Assembly: GCF_001908095.1 (NCBI RefSeq)
Contig: NZ_MKGR01000011.1
Coordinates: 53,546-117,545, forward strand
Reading direction: 5' to 3'
DNA length: 64,000 nt
Source: Xenorhabdus thuongxuanensis
GTDB lineage: Bacteria > Pseudomonadota > Gammaproteobacteria > Enterobacterales > Enterobacteriaceae
Part shown: in pieces, positions 26,457-36,712 of the stretch
Layout: each line of letters begins with the position of its first letter
Position numbering within the stretch: the stretch's first letter is position 1
Made by a program: the position numbers and the translations under genes
The notes under the pieces: model-generated
Told to the model about the DNA's origin: nothing
The model's input: only the letters and a program-made list of their open reading frames with translations
Databases searched by the model: none

Positions 26457-27761
26457 ATGAAGTTAGTATTTCAGCCATCAGGTACGGTAGATAATTTATT
26501 ATCTGATCCTAATGTTGGTAGTGAATTGTGGTGGAAAAACATTGCTATTTTGGGAGCTCCCATTATAGAAACTGCAAATAATCATCAAGTTAAAACAACC
26601 TTCTTTTGGCGAGATCCTCATGGGGACGAACAAAATTCACCTTTTCGCCGAGTCTATATTGATATCAATGGCATCACTGATCATCACCACCCGCAACCAC
26701 AGAGCCTGCAACGATTGCCTGAAACGGATATCTGGTATTGGTCAGTGAACCTTGAAGATAACTGGAGAGGAAGCTATCGATTTATACCTGTTACTGACAC
26801 ATATTTGCCCCCCGAATTTTCCGATGAAATCAAGCAGCGCAATCAACAGCAACGTGAATGGTGGATCTCACTCTTTCCATTATCCATTTCAGATCCCTTG
26901 AATCTACAGGGTTGTCATCGTAATGGGCTTGGTTTGCCTTTATCGGCAATTCATATGCCTCATGCTTCTGCGCAGACTGCATGGTCACTCATTGATGGAA
27001 TCAGCCCACATCATGCTATGCAGCCAGATCAACGAGAACCTTTGCTTTTGCATTGGCATAGTGATCGGCTTAACAATCAAAGGCGTATTTGGCTTTACTC
27101 CACGGGGGAAGAAACGACTCTTCCTCGCCCTCTTATCATCCTCTTGGATGGGTTGACTTGGGCGGAGAGAGTGCCGATTTTTCCGGTAATTGATGTAGCG
27201 ACTGAAAAACGGCAGATACCAGAGGCGGTTTGGCTGTTGATTGATGTTATTGATATGCCGCATCGAGAGCGGGAACTTCCCTGCAACCCAGATTTTTGGC
27301 AAGCCATTCAGGATGAATTGTTACCGCTTATCGCACAGTATGCGGCTTTTAGCGATGATCCTGCACAAACAGTGATAGCAGGGCAGAGTTACGGTGGGTT
27401 GGCCGCATTGTATGCCGCACTCCATTGGCCACAACGTTTTGGCTGTATTCTCACACAATCAGGATCTTTCTGGTGGCCTGATAGAAAAATGGTTCGGCAG
27501 TTTCAGCCATCTGCTGAACATAAACCTGGCTGGCTGACACAGCAGGTGCTTGGGCAAAAAGTTATTCCTTCATCATTAAAAATCTTTCAGGAAGCGGGTT
27601 CCCGTGAAGCAGATATCCATTTTGTCAATGATCAAATGTATGCCGCGTTGCAAGGGGCAGGGCACAACGTGAATTATCGCGTGTTTAATGGTGGGCATGA
27701 TGTGTTGTGCTGGCGCGGTGGGTTAATTGATGGTCTTAGTTGGTTACTGGCTAAGCAATGA
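26457..27761 (+). CDS. fes: Enterochelin-esterase-like ferric siderophore hydrolase Fes
   Basis: A 434-residue cytoplasmic alpha/beta hydrolase of the Fes family that opens catecholate-serine lactones to release iron. The N-terminal Fes domain includes NNHQVKTTFFWRDPHG and DIWYWSVNLEDNWRGSYRF. The esterase domain has LDGLTWAERVPIFPVID, nucleophile motif VIAGQSYGGLAAL (near residue 290) and the C-terminal histidine in FNGGHDVLCWRGGL. The presence of a Fes-type esterase suggests that the native ferric siderophore contains ester bonds, such as a serine trilactone. It heads the rightward operon, 48 bases before the MbtH gene. Confidence 0.92.
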   Translation: MKLVFQPSGTVDNLLSDPNVGSELWWKNIAILGAPIIETANNHQVKTTFFWRDPHGDEQNSPFRRVYIDINGITDHHHPQPQSLQRLPETDIWYWSVNLEDNWRGSYRFIPVTDTYLPPEFSDEIKQRNQQQREWWISLFPLSISDPLNLQGCHRNGLGLPLSAIHMPHASAQTAWSLIDGISPHHAMQPDQREPLLLHWHSDRLNNQRRIWLYSTGEETTLPRPLIILLDGLTWAERVPIFPVIDVATEKRQIPEAVWLLIDVIDMPHRERELPCNPDFWQAIQDELLPLIAQYAAFSDDPAQTVIAGQSYGGLAALYAALHWPQRFGCILTQSGSFWWPDRKMVRQFQPSAEHKPGWLTQQVLGQKVIPSSLKIFQEAGSREADIHFVNDQMYAALQGAGHNVNYRVFNGGHDVLCWRGGLIDGLSWLLAKQ

Positions 27762-27808
27762 TATGACAAACCGATTATTGAAATCCAAGAATTGATGAGA
27801 ATTAAAAA

Positions 27809-28063
27809 ATGAATTTGGAACAAAAAAATCCTTTTGATGATGACGAAGCCACTTTTTATGTGCTGATAAATAATCACCAACAATATAGCCTTTGGCCTGC
27901 CTTTGCTGCAAACCCCACCGGTTGGGAGCGGGTTATTGGCCCGGACTCACGGGCCGCCTGTATCGCATACATAGAAGAGCACTGGGTGGATATGCGTCCG
28001 GCTAGTTTGCGCGAACCACGGATAAATCAAATTGATAATGCTGATGGTTTAACCTATCGATAA
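27809..28063 (+). CDS. MbtH-like protein
   Basis: An 84-residue MbtH-family protein. The signature [36 protein letters not shown] and the C-terminal [23 protein letters not shown] carry the conserved tryptophans (SLWP, GWE, HW). MbtH proteins bind NRPS adenylation domains and are often needed for their solubility and activity. It is the equivalent of E. coli YbdZ and lies directly before the NRPS gene, 15 bases away, in the same operon. Confidence 0.95.
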   Translation: MNLEQKNPFDDDEATFYVLINNHQQYSLWPAFAANPTGWERVIGPDSRAACIAYIEEHWVDMRPASLREPRINQIDNADGLTYR

Positions 28064-28078
28064 GAAAGGAAATCAAAC

Positions 28079-31000
28079 GTGCCTAATGTATTGCAAGTTT
28101 CTGAAATAAAATCAGTTGATCTAACGTTGCCACTGGTCGCTGCTCAGCCTGGAATTTGGATAGCTGACCAAATTGCCAACCACCGTAATGTATTTACCAT
28201 TGCGCATTATATTGAAATTAATGGGGGACTGGATCGCGCCTTATTTGATGCCGCTATCCGTCAGGGATTGGCCGAGGCCGATACTATTCACGCGCGATAC
28301 TTTATTAATGAAGAGGGAGAGCCTGTACAGCAAATTCCGGTTTTCCGTCATGCACAACAGGTCGTTGCTCCTGAATGGTTTGATTTTTCTTATGGACAGG
28401 GAGAAAGCAGAGCTCAGGAATTAATGCAGACAGATCTGGCTGCTGAGTTACCCGCCGATGGAGAACGGCCATTATATCGACAAGTGATCATGAAGGTTGA
28501 TGCCCAGCCAGAGCGCTGGTTCTGGTATCTGCGTTTTCACCATCTTATGTTGGATGGCTTCAGTTTTGATGCCCTGACTCGCCGCATTATTGCTATCTAT
28601 AATGCGTTAAGCGCAGGTCGCCAGCCAACTGAAAATCCTTTCTGTTCCTTTGAATTAGTCGTCAAAGAGTATCAGAGTTGGGAGCAATCCTCTGCGAAAG
28701 CAGAGTCAGCCGCGTTCTGGCAAAAGCATACCCGTGAACGAGGTGCTGCTGTTTCGCTTGCTACTGAAAATAGTATAAATAATAACAATCCATTACCTCT
28801 GCATTATCATTGCCATTTTCCCCTCTCTCAGTTTGTTTCATTAAAGGAAGATGATTTACTGCGACCATTCCAGCCGGCTGAAATTGTGATGGCTGCACTC
28901 TGCATCTATTTCTATCGCATGAGTGGAGAAAAACATCTGTCGATTGGTTTTCCTTTTATGCGGCGTCTGGGATTTCAAGCGCTTTGTGCGATGGGACCCG
29001 TGGTCAATCTCTTGCCACTGCAAATAAAACTGCAAGACAGGATGTCCCTGGCAGAAGTAGCGAAAACGTTTGTAGATGAAATGAAGCAAGTTCGTCGTTA
29101 CCAACGGTATGAAGCCGAACAACTGCGTTGTGATCTGGGATTATCCGGTGGCACCAATGCGCTTTATGGCCCCGTATTTAATTACAAAATCTATAATGAG
29201 GCGTTGAAATTAGACGGTAAACCCATCAAGACGCATACACTCGCGATGGGGCCAGTGGATGATTTAGAGTTTGAATTGTGTTGTTACGATGAACAGCTTC
29301 ATCTGACCCTTATCGCGAATCGAAAAAAGTATAGTGAACAAACGTTACAGTGGCACGGTGAACGGATCAGCTATTTGTTGAATCAATTGCTCATGCAGCC
29401 GCAGCAGTCAATTGCGTTTATCCCACTGATTCCACCACAAGAACAACAACGGCTTGATAGCTGGTCGTGTGGGCCGAGAACTCAACCATCGATAGATAGT
29501 GTTTCTGTACTGGATCTCTTTTTGCAACAGGTCGAACGGCAGCCTGATGCTATTGCTATACGTTGTCACAATGAACAGCTTACTTACCATCAATTGATGG
29601 TAAAAGTGATGCAACTAGCACGTTTCTTGCTATTACAGGGAATGGGGGCTGAGGATGTGGTTGCCATTGGCATTCCTCGTTCAGCGGATTCAATTATTGC
29701 TATTTTGGGTGTATTAGCCAGCGGTGCGGCTTATATCCCTCTTGATCTCGATTATCCGCAGGAACGTTTACAGTTAATGTGTGACGATGTTCAGCCCGCC
29801 TTGCTGATCACCCACCTGAGTACACGGGAACAAATGCCTGAAACCGTCAAAGTCATCTGTCTGGATGATCCACAGATAGCGGCACAGTGTTCCCGTTTAT
29901 CCCCATTACCCGTCACAGACGAAGAACGACGCGAAAAACTGCGTGGTGAACACTTGGCTTACATGATCTACACCTCAGGATCTACAGGTAAGCCAAAAGG
30001 GGTGATGAGCACCCATCGCGGGTTGCTGAATTTATTAACCTCCCATGCAACGTATTTATTTGGACCTGTTATCGAGAATTTTTATCGGCAACATGGCCGA
30101 CGAGCACGCGCAGGACATACTGCGTCTTTCTCCTTTGATTCTTCTTGGGAGCCACTGTTTTGTATGATCTTAGGCAGTGAACTCTATATTTTTGATGAGG
30201 AACTGAGGCGGGATGCGTGGGGAGTGGTACAGCAGATGAATCTGCTACCGATTGATATCATGGATATCACGCCTTCCTTCTTGACCCAACTTATCGATAG
30301 TGGGTTGTTGGACAAAGGTAATCACCAACCTGCATTTATTATGATTGGAGGTGAAGCGGCTACGCCACGGTTATGGGAATTACTCAAGCAGCAGCCGCAC
30401 ATTGATGTCCACAACTATTATGGCCCTTCCGAATATACTATTGATACGTTGGGGGGCAGTATTCGGATGGCCGATCAGCCCGTGATTGGGCGTCCAGTTG
30501 CTAATACCGATATCTGGCTTTTAGACCGTTACTTACAACCCGTGCCAATCGGTGCAGCGGGAGAACTGTATCTCTCTGGAGCAGGTATCGCTCGTGGTTA
30601 TTTGCATCGTCCAGGAATGACTGCAACACGCTTTGTCGCCAATCCATTCCGTCACGGCGAAGTGATGTATCGCAGTGGTGATCTAATGCGTTGGCGTCCT
30701 GATGGGCTGCTTGAATTTATTGGTCGAGTGGATCATCAGGTTAAAGTGCGAGGTTTCCGTGTTGAGTTAGGCGAAGTAGAAAATGCGCTGGTTGATTTAC
30801 CGGAGGTGAGTTCTGCGGTAGTCATGGCTGAACCTATCGGTGCAACATATCGGTTGGTGGGGTATTGCGCTGTACCGGATGAACAACAACGTGCTTTACC
30901 TCATATCTCGGCTCTGCTGCTGGCTGCACTGGCAAAGAAACTGCCTGATTATATGGTTCCTTCCCTCTTAATGATATTGGAAACCTTACCGATTTCGATC

Positions 31001-34000
31001 AATGGCAAAATAGACCGTAATTCATTACCCAAACCCCAGCAATTTCAATTGCCAGTGGGCAGAAAAGCGGAAAGTGAGCAGGAAAAATCTATTTGTGGGG
31101 CATTCTCCAGCTTGTTAGGTGTGCAAGAAGTCAGTGCAGACGATGACTTTTTTGCACTGGGAGGAGACAGTATTTCTGCGATGGCGCTGGGAACGCAATT
31201 ACGTCGCCTTGGCTGGCAGTTACGTCCGCGGGATGTTTTCAGTGAACGTACACCTGCACGCATGGCGTTGAAGATGGCGCCTATTGCCATTGTTAAGCCT
31301 ATCCCTACACGTATTCAAAAAGGGGCGATTGATAGCCTGCCTATTTTACATTGGTTTGCTGATTCTCATGGCATTAACACCCGTTTCGTTCACGGTGTAT
31401 TCATACATGTCCCCGCAGAATTGCAGCCACAACACTTGTCACAAGCATTGGTTGCCTTAGAACAAGCGCATCCCGTACTACGCGCATTGACTCGTGATGA
31501 TAGCCTGATTTTAGGTGAGTCTACTCCGGCTTCCGAAGCCGCTCATTACAGCCTGTGGCAAGATTGCGCAGATATTGAAGCCTGTGCCGAGCAAGCTTTC
31601 CATGATGCGGTTATGCGTTTGGAACCTGCGAGTGGTCAGTTATTCCATGCTTGCTTATTGCAACATGGAGGCGTGTCTAAAGGATTAGTGCTCGTTATTC
31701 ACCATCTGGCAACAGATGGTGTTTCGTGGCGAATATTATTAGATGAGTTACGTCAAGGCGTAGAAGCAGCAATCGCCGGTAAGTCCGTAGTCTTGCCCGC
31801 AGAAGAATACACTCTATATGATTGGAATGATTATCTACGCCAAGATCTGCCACAACGTGTAGCTGAATTGCCTTTTTGGCAACGAATGCTAAATGAAGAA
31901 ACGCCTCTTTTAGGGCAGCGTCCGCTAGATATACAGCGGGATCGCCAAATAAGCGCCTGCAAGCAGCGAACATTATTGAGCGGCGAGCAAACAGTCGCGT
32001 TATTAGGCCTATTGCCAAAGCAATATCACGCTAATATTGAAGAAATCTTATTAACGGTATTAGCAATGGCTTGTTATCGCCATTTTAACTTCAACAAGTT
32101 ACGCTTCCAGTTAGAATCTCATGGCCGTATTGAATTCGATCAAACAGGCGATTTAGCGCGCACGGTTGGCTGGTTAACCGCTGAGTACCCAATAGTGGTA
32201 AGTTTGCCACTAACAGGAGAACACCAACCTGCTGAGATCGTGACTTCTGATATAGTTATTTCTGAAATAGTCAGGGCGGTGAAAAGCGTTTTGCGGGCAG
32301 TGCCCGATCGTGGAGTCGGTTATGGCTTGCTGCGCTACCTTGATCAAACAGGGCGGGAAATACTGGCAACGCAAGAGACACCAGAGATCTTATTTAATTA
32401 TCTGGGGCGCTTTGTCGAGACAGATCACTTATGGGCACCACGACGAACTAAAAATCTTTTCCGGGATGCTTTTGCGGTTTATCAGGACCCCGAAATGTCC
32501 CTAAGCCATAGCCTGGAAATTAATTTGTTTGTGGAGGAGCAGGACGACGCCCCACAGTTGGTGGTTAATTGGCAATGGGTTGATGGTATTTTCAGCCATC
32601 AAGATATTGCGGAATTACATCGCGGCATGGCATGGGCGGCTGATTGCTTAATCCAGTTCGCCAGACAGCAGCCCTTACGGGCTATGGCAACTTTAGTCGC
32701 CGCAGAAACTGGGCTATCAGATATCGAGGAGAACGATCTCACTCAGTTGGCTGAGCAGTATGGCTCACTATCTGCCGTATTACCGTTACTGCCACTGCAA
32801 CAAGGGTTATTATTCCATGCACAGACAGCTACCGAGCAGGGTAGCTATAACTCATTGACACGCCTTTCCCTGTTTGGATCATTGTCTGTTGTTAAGCTAC
32901 GTCGGGCGCTGTCAGTTTTAGTGCGGCATCATCCTCAGATAGCTGCGAAATTTGATACTGAACAATACGTCTCTCCATTGCAATTGATTCCCATCATTTC
33001 TGATGACAAAGATTATTGGACACTTGATTTCCATCAACTACCTGAGTTGACAGCGGAAGAGGAAGAGATAGCGTTACGGGAACTGGAAAAAGCAGAACTT
33101 ACGCGAAACCTCTTTCAACAACCCACAGCGATGTTACATGCATTGCTGGTGCGCCACGGTAAAAGCTTACGCCATACGCTATTGCTAAATGCTCATCATC
33201 TGATCGTTGATGGCTGGTCAACCCCTATTCTGGTGCGAGACCTTTTGACCTTGTTGAATCAAGGAGAGCAAGCCTTGCATAAACCTGAGATACGTTATCA
33301 AGACGTAATTCAGCAATTATTGGCACGTGAAACGGAGCCTTCTCGTCAATGTTGGCAGCAGGTATTGAAAGGTGTTCAACCAACATGTTTATTTGGTGAA
33401 CAACTCCATGCTGGCGAGGTTAAAGAGCTTGAGATTTTACTTGCACCAGAGATGGAACAGGCATTGACTGACTTGTGTCAGCAACGTGGTTTAACACTCA
33501 ATACTCTGATGCAAGGGATTTGGGCGCTGTTATTGAATATACAAAGTGGCTCATCTGATGTTGTTTTCGGCTCTCCTGTATCGGGGCGGTTTGGGCAGAT
33601 TGACGGGGTGGATCAGCATGTCGGGTTGTTTAGTAATACCCTACCCGTTCGCGTTATTCTGGATATGGAGCAACCTCTATTACCTCAACTAGAACAGCTA
33701 CAGGCACAGCAGATCCAATTGATTGAACATGACAATATTGGCCTGGGCGAGATTCAGCGAATTGCAGGTACTGGCACGCTTTTTGATACTTTATTGGTAG
33801 TTGAAAATTATCCTGATGTGGAGCAGGACAAAGGGAATAAAGAAAATATTGCAGGCATCCTCTGCCAAGGAATCAATAACCGTGGTTATACCCATTATCC
33901 TTTGACGTTATTGGTGTTGCCGGGTAAGCGCCTGCGTTTATTAATGGAATACCGTGAAAGTGTTAAACAACCTGAGCATTTGGCACAACGCATCCTGTTC

Positions 34001-36664
34001 TTGTTTCAACAATTGATCGAACGACCTGAAATTGCTCTGCGGGAGTGGAGTTTACAATCAGTCGATGAAGCCGCACTCATTGAGGAAGTTAATAACACTT
34101 ATCATGATATTCCTTCCAAAACACTTCATCAGACTGTGATTGAGCAGGCAAGTAAAACGCCTGACGATTTGGCATTGTTGGATTGTCATCATCGTCTGAC
34201 CTACCAGCAAATGCGCCGGCAAACTCGGCTATTGGTGGATCGTCTAATTGAAGCGGGTGTACAAGCAGGAGACATTGTTGGGATTGCATTATCACGTTCG
34301 GTTCGGCTAAGTCTGGCATTACAGGCGATTCTGGAAGCAGGGGCGACATGGTTGCCTCTTGATATCGGCTATCCTGATGAACGTTTGACCATCATGTTGG
34401 AAGATGCTCAACCTCGATTAGTGATTACAGAAAGTGGGTATCAGGCACGTTTTTCCAGTCAGGCTTCTTTGTTATTGTTGGATAAACTGGCAGATGAAAC
34501 GCAACAGCCTATCCATCCTGCCGCCAATGTAACGCCTGAACATGCCGCATATATTATCTATACCTCTGGCTCTACGGGGCGACCAAAAGGAGTGGTGGTA
34601 AGCCACCAAGCCATTGTTAACCGTTTATTGTGGATGCAGGATGCTTACCCATTGACTACAGATGATGTGGTATTGCAGAAAACACCATGTAGTTTTGATG
34701 TTTCTGTATGGGAGTTTTTCTGGCCGTTGATGACCGGTGCTCAGTTAATGATGGCTCCACCAGAAGCGCATCGCGATCCCACACGCCTTCGACAACTTAT
34801 TGATGATTACCATGTCACGACCTTACATTTTGTGCCATCAATGCTGGCAACATTCATTGATTCTTTAGCGTTACAAGGACAAGAAGCGCCTTTCTGCCGT
34901 GGTTTGAGACGAGTTTTCTGTAGTGGGGAAGCTTTGTCATGTGAACTGGCGCATCGCTATCAAACGCTGATCACTGCACCTTTGCATAATCTTTATGGGC
35001 CAACAGAGGCGGCGGTAGATGTGACATGGCAACCTGCGTTTGGTGAGGCATTACAGCGTTGCAGTAGCGCTGGTGTTCCTATCGGCCGGCCGGTATGGAA
35101 TACCCAATTGCGTATTTTAGATCCTTGGTTGCGCCCTGTTCCCATTGGAGTGGCGGGTGATCTTTATCTCAGTGGTATCCAGTTAGCGACAAACTACCTT
35201 AACCGAGCCGATTTGACAGCCAGCCGTTTTGTGGCCGATCCGTTTGCATCGGGTAAGCGGATGTACCGAACGGGGGATATTGCATGCTGGTCAGAAAATG
35301 GTGAGGTTGAATACCTTGGACGCAGTGACGATCAATTAAAAATACGTGGTCAGCGTATTGAGCTGGGTGAAATTGAACAAGTTTTACTAGAACAACCAGG
35401 GGTTGCTCAGGCTGCGGTTGCTGCACGTGAGTTAGGTAAGTCAAGTCAGGCAATAGAGAATGTTGATGCGCGTCAGCTAATTGCTTGGGTGATCCCGCAA
35501 TCAGATGTGACATTGGATATTGAAGCACTGCAACACACGATGATGAAACGATTGCCTGCTTATATGCTGCCGGTCAGCTATGTAATACAGGAAAAATTCC
35601 CGCTGAGTGCCAATGGAAAATTGAATCGCAAGTCACTCCCGATGCCAGAGAAATTAACGACTGGCAGGTTACCGCAGGCGGGTTTGGCAAGTCAGCTAGC
35701 GAAGTTGTTCGCAGAAATCTTAGAGTGCGACATTGTTTGGGCTGATGACGATTTCTTTGCTTTGGGCGGTCATTCGCTGCTGGCAATGCGTTTGGCTGCC
35801 GAAATACATCGACGCCTTAATCTTCGTGTTTCAGTCGGTCATATTATGGTCGCACGAAGTGTAGAAAAATTGAGTGCGCTATTGGTTGATGAAAAGCAGA
35901 AAAACTCTGGCGAAAACAGTGGAGTAGGCAAGGTTTTACCGTTGAGGGAAGGAGTCGGGCCAGCACTGTTCTGTGTGCATCCTGCGTCAGGTTTTTCTTG
36001 GCAATACAGTGGGTTACTGCGTTATCTGGAGGGAGGCTGGCCGATTATCGGATTACAATCTCCTCGTCCTCGCGGTGTCATTGCTGACTGCGACAGCCTC
36101 GACGCAATGTGCACACGCCATTTGGCGACTTTACGAAATATCCAACCTCATGGGCCTTATTACTTGCTGGGTTATTCTTTGGGAGGAATGTTGGCTCAGG
36201 GAATGGCTATCCGTTTACAGCAAGAAGGTGAGGAAGTTGCTTTCTTGGGATTATTGGACGCTTATCCTCCAGAAGGTCAGGATTGGGGAGGATTAAGCGA
36301 AGAAGAAGCCAAACAGGAAATTGCCCGTGAACAGGCAGAGTTTATGGCGGCCACAGAAGATGAGCATGATCCGCAACTGCGTAAGGAAAAACAGGCAATG
36401 TTTGAGGATATCGTGGCTAATTATCGAGACGCTGTCCGCAGTTTATTATCCGCTGTTAACCAGAAATATGATGGCGAAGCTACGTTGTTTGTGGCTACGC
36501 GGACGTTGCCGCCTGAATTGGATGTCGAGAAAACATGGGCACCTTGGATCCGCCATTTAAGCGTTTATCGGCAAGATTGTGAACATGCAGATATCCTTTC
36601 TCCAGATTCGTTGGAGCAGTGGGGCCCATTGCTGAATGGCTTGTTGAAACGACGCCGTAATTAA
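28079..36664 (+). CDS. Two-module siderophore NRPS, C-A-T-E-C-A-T-TE
   Basis: A 2861-residue synthetase, about twice the size of EntF, starting at GTG with AAGAAAGGA upstream. Order: C1 (HHLMLDG near 155), A1 (YTSGSTGKPKG near 630), T1 (LGGDSI near 1028), epimerisation domain (HHLATDGVSW near 1207, then TVGWLTAEYP and NYLGRF), C2 (HHLIVDGWS near 1705), A2 (YTSGSTGRPKG near 2160), T2 (LGGHSL near 2562) and TE (GYSLGG near 2697, late EHAD). A2 keeps the serine-type FDVSVWEFFWP block. A1 instead has FDSSWEPLF with acidic residues in its pocket, consistent with a basic amino acid (Lys, Orn or Arg; not resolved). Predicted unit: DHB-D-X-L-Ser, as in chrysobactin or vanchrobactin, cyclised or released by the TE. 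Bases 28951-28982 are the protospacer of a CRISPR spacer. Confidence 0.93.
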   Translation: MPNVLQVSEIKSVDLTLPLVAAQPGIWIADQIANHRNVFTIAHYIEINGGLDRALFDAAIRQGLAEADTIHARYFINEEGEPVQQIPVFRHAQQVVAPEWFDFSYGQGESRAQELMQTDLAAELPADGERPLYRQVIMKVDAQPERWFWYLRFHHLMLDGFSFDALTRRIIAIYNALSAGRQPTENPFCSFELVVKEYQSWEQSSAKAESAAFWQKHTRERGAAVSLATENSINNNNPLPLHYHCHFPLSQFVSLKEDDLLRPFQPAEIVMAALCIYFYRMSGEKHLSIGFPFMRRLGFQALCAMGPVVNLLPLQIKLQDRMSLAEVAKTFVDEMKQVRRYQRYEAEQLRCDLGLSGGTNALYGPVFNYKIYNEALKLDGKPIKTHTLAMGPVDDLEFELCCYDEQLHLTLIANRKKYSEQTLQWHGERISYLLNQLLMQPQQSIAFIPLIPPQEQQRLDSWSCGPRTQPSIDSVSVLDLFLQQVERQPDAIAIRCHNEQLTYHQLMVKVMQLARFLLLQGMGAEDVVAIGIPRSADSIIAILGVLASGAAYIPLDLDYPQERLQLMCDDVQPALLITHLSTREQMPETVKVICLDDPQIAAQCSRLSPLPVTDEERREKLRGEHLAYMIYTSGSTGKPKGVMSTHRGLLNLLTSHATYLFGPVIENFYRQHGRRARAGHTASFSFDSSWEPLFCMILGSELYIFDEELRRDAWGVVQQMNLLPIDIMDITPSFLTQLIDSGLLDKGNHQPAFIMIGGEAATPRLWELLKQQPHIDVHNYYGPSEYTIDTLGGSIRMADQPVIGRPVANTDIWLLDRYLQPVPIGAAGELYLSGAGIARGYLHRPGMTATRFVANPFRHGEVMYRSGDLMRWRPDGLLEFIGRVDHQVKVRGFRVELGEVENALVDLPEVSSAVVMAEPIGATYRLVGYCAVPDEQQRALPHISALLLAALAKKLPDYMVPSLLMILETLPISINGKIDRNSLPKPQQFQLPVGRKAESEQEKSICGAFSSLLGVQEVSADDDFFALGGDSISAMALGTQLRRLGWQLRPRDVFSERTPARMALKMAPIAIVKPIPTRIQKGAIDSLPILHWFADSHGINTRFVHGVFIHVPAELQPQHLSQALVALEQAHPVLRALTRDDSLILGESTPASEAAHYSLWQDCADIEACAEQAFHDAVMRLEPASGQLFHACLLQHGGVSKGLVLVIHHLATDGVSWRILLDELRQGVEAAIAGKSVVLPAEEYTLYDWNDYLRQDLPQRVAELPFWQRMLNEETPLLGQRPLDIQRDRQISACKQRTLLSGEQTVALLGLLPKQYHANIEEILLTVLAMACYRHFNFNKLRFQLESHGRIEFDQTGDLARTVGWLTAEYPIVVSLPLTGEHQPAEIVTSDIVISEIVRAVKSVLRAVPDRGVGYGLLRYLDQTGREILATQETPEILFNYLGRFVETDHLWAPRRTKNLFRDAFAVYQDPEMSLSHSLEINLFVEEQDDAPQLVVNWQWVDGIFSHQDIAELHRGMAWAADCLIQFARQQPLRAMATLVAAETGLSDIEENDLTQLAEQYGSLSAVLPLLPLQQGLLFHAQTATEQGSYNSLTRLSLFGSLSVVKLRRALSVLVRHHPQIAAKFDTEQYVSPLQLIPIISDDKDYWTLDFHQLPELTAEEEEIALRELEKAELTRNLFQQPTAMLHALLVRHGKSLRHTLLLNAHHLIVDGWSTPILVRDLLTLLNQGEQALHKPEIRYQDVIQQLLARETEPSRQCWQQVLKGVQPTCLFGEQLHAGEVKELEILLAPEMEQALTDLCQQRGLTLNTLMQGIWALLLNIQSGSSDVVFGSPVSGRFGQIDGVDQHVGLFSNTLPVRVILDMEQPLLPQLEQLQAQQIQLIEHDNIGLGEIQRIAGTGTLFDTLLVVENYPDVEQDKGNKENIAGILCQGINNRGYTHYPLTLLVLPGKRLRLLMEYRESVKQPEHLAQRILFLFQQLIERPEIALREWSLQSVDEAALIEEVNNTYHDIPSKTLHQTVIEQASKTPDDLALLDCHHRLTYQQMRRQTRLLVDRLIEAGVQAGDIVGIALSRSVRLSLALQAILEAGATWLPLDIGYPDERLTIMLEDAQPRLVITESGYQARFSSQASLLLLDKLADETQQPIHPAANVTPEHAAYIIYTSGSTGRPKGVVVSHQAIVNRLLWMQDAYPLTTDDVVLQKTPCSFDVSVWEFFWPLMTGAQLMMAPPEAHRDPTRLRQLIDDYHVTTLHFVPSMLATFIDSLALQGQEAPFCRGLRRVFCSGEALSCELAHRYQTLITAPLHNLYGPTEAAVDVTWQPAFGEALQRCSSAGVPIGRPVWNTQLRILDPWLRPVPIGVAGDLYLSGIQLATNYLNRADLTASRFVADPFASGKRMYRTGDIACWSENGEVEYLGRSDDQLKIRGQRIELGEIEQVLLEQPGVAQAAVAARELGKSSQAIENVDARQLIAWVIPQSDVTLDIEALQHTMMKRLPAYMLPVSYVIQEKFPLSANGKLNRKSLPMPEKLTTGRLPQAGLASQLAKLFAEILECDIVWADDDFFALGGHSLLAMRLAAEIHRRLNLRVSVGHIMVARSVEKLSALLVDEKQKNSGENSGVGKVLPLREGVGPALFCVHPASGFSWQYSGLLRYLEGGWPIIGLQSPRPRGVIADCDSLDAMCTRHLATLRNIQPHGPYYLLGYSLGGMLAQGMAIRLQQEGEEVAFLGLLDAYPPEGQDWGGLSEEEAKQEIAREQAEFMAATEDEHDPQLRKEKQAMFEDIVANYRDAVRSLLSAVNQKYDGEATLFVATRTLPPELDVEKTWAPWIRHLSVYRQDCEHADILSPDSLEQWGPLLNGLLKRRRN
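28951..28982 (+). other. Protospacer of CRISPR spacer 1861-1892 inside the NRPS gene
   Basis: All 32 bases equal the reverse complement of the spacer at 1861-1892. In crRNA orientation the match is to the plus strand. The base before it (28950, T) also equals the atypical last base of the adjoining repeat. The three upstream bases are TTT, unlike the AAG-type PAM of E. coli I-E systems. The site encodes the conserved FPFMRRLGF segment of the first condensation domain. Confidence 0.97.
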
Positions 36665-36712
36665 GCTATCGCAATTGACTTTAATCGTATTTAACGCATC
36701 GTATGGAACATT

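Noticed and set aside
28079..36664. Plain EntF (enterobactin synthase) annotation
   Set aside because: Length, two modules and the epimerisation domain do not fit EntF; a DHB-D-X-L-Ser synthetase is the better call.
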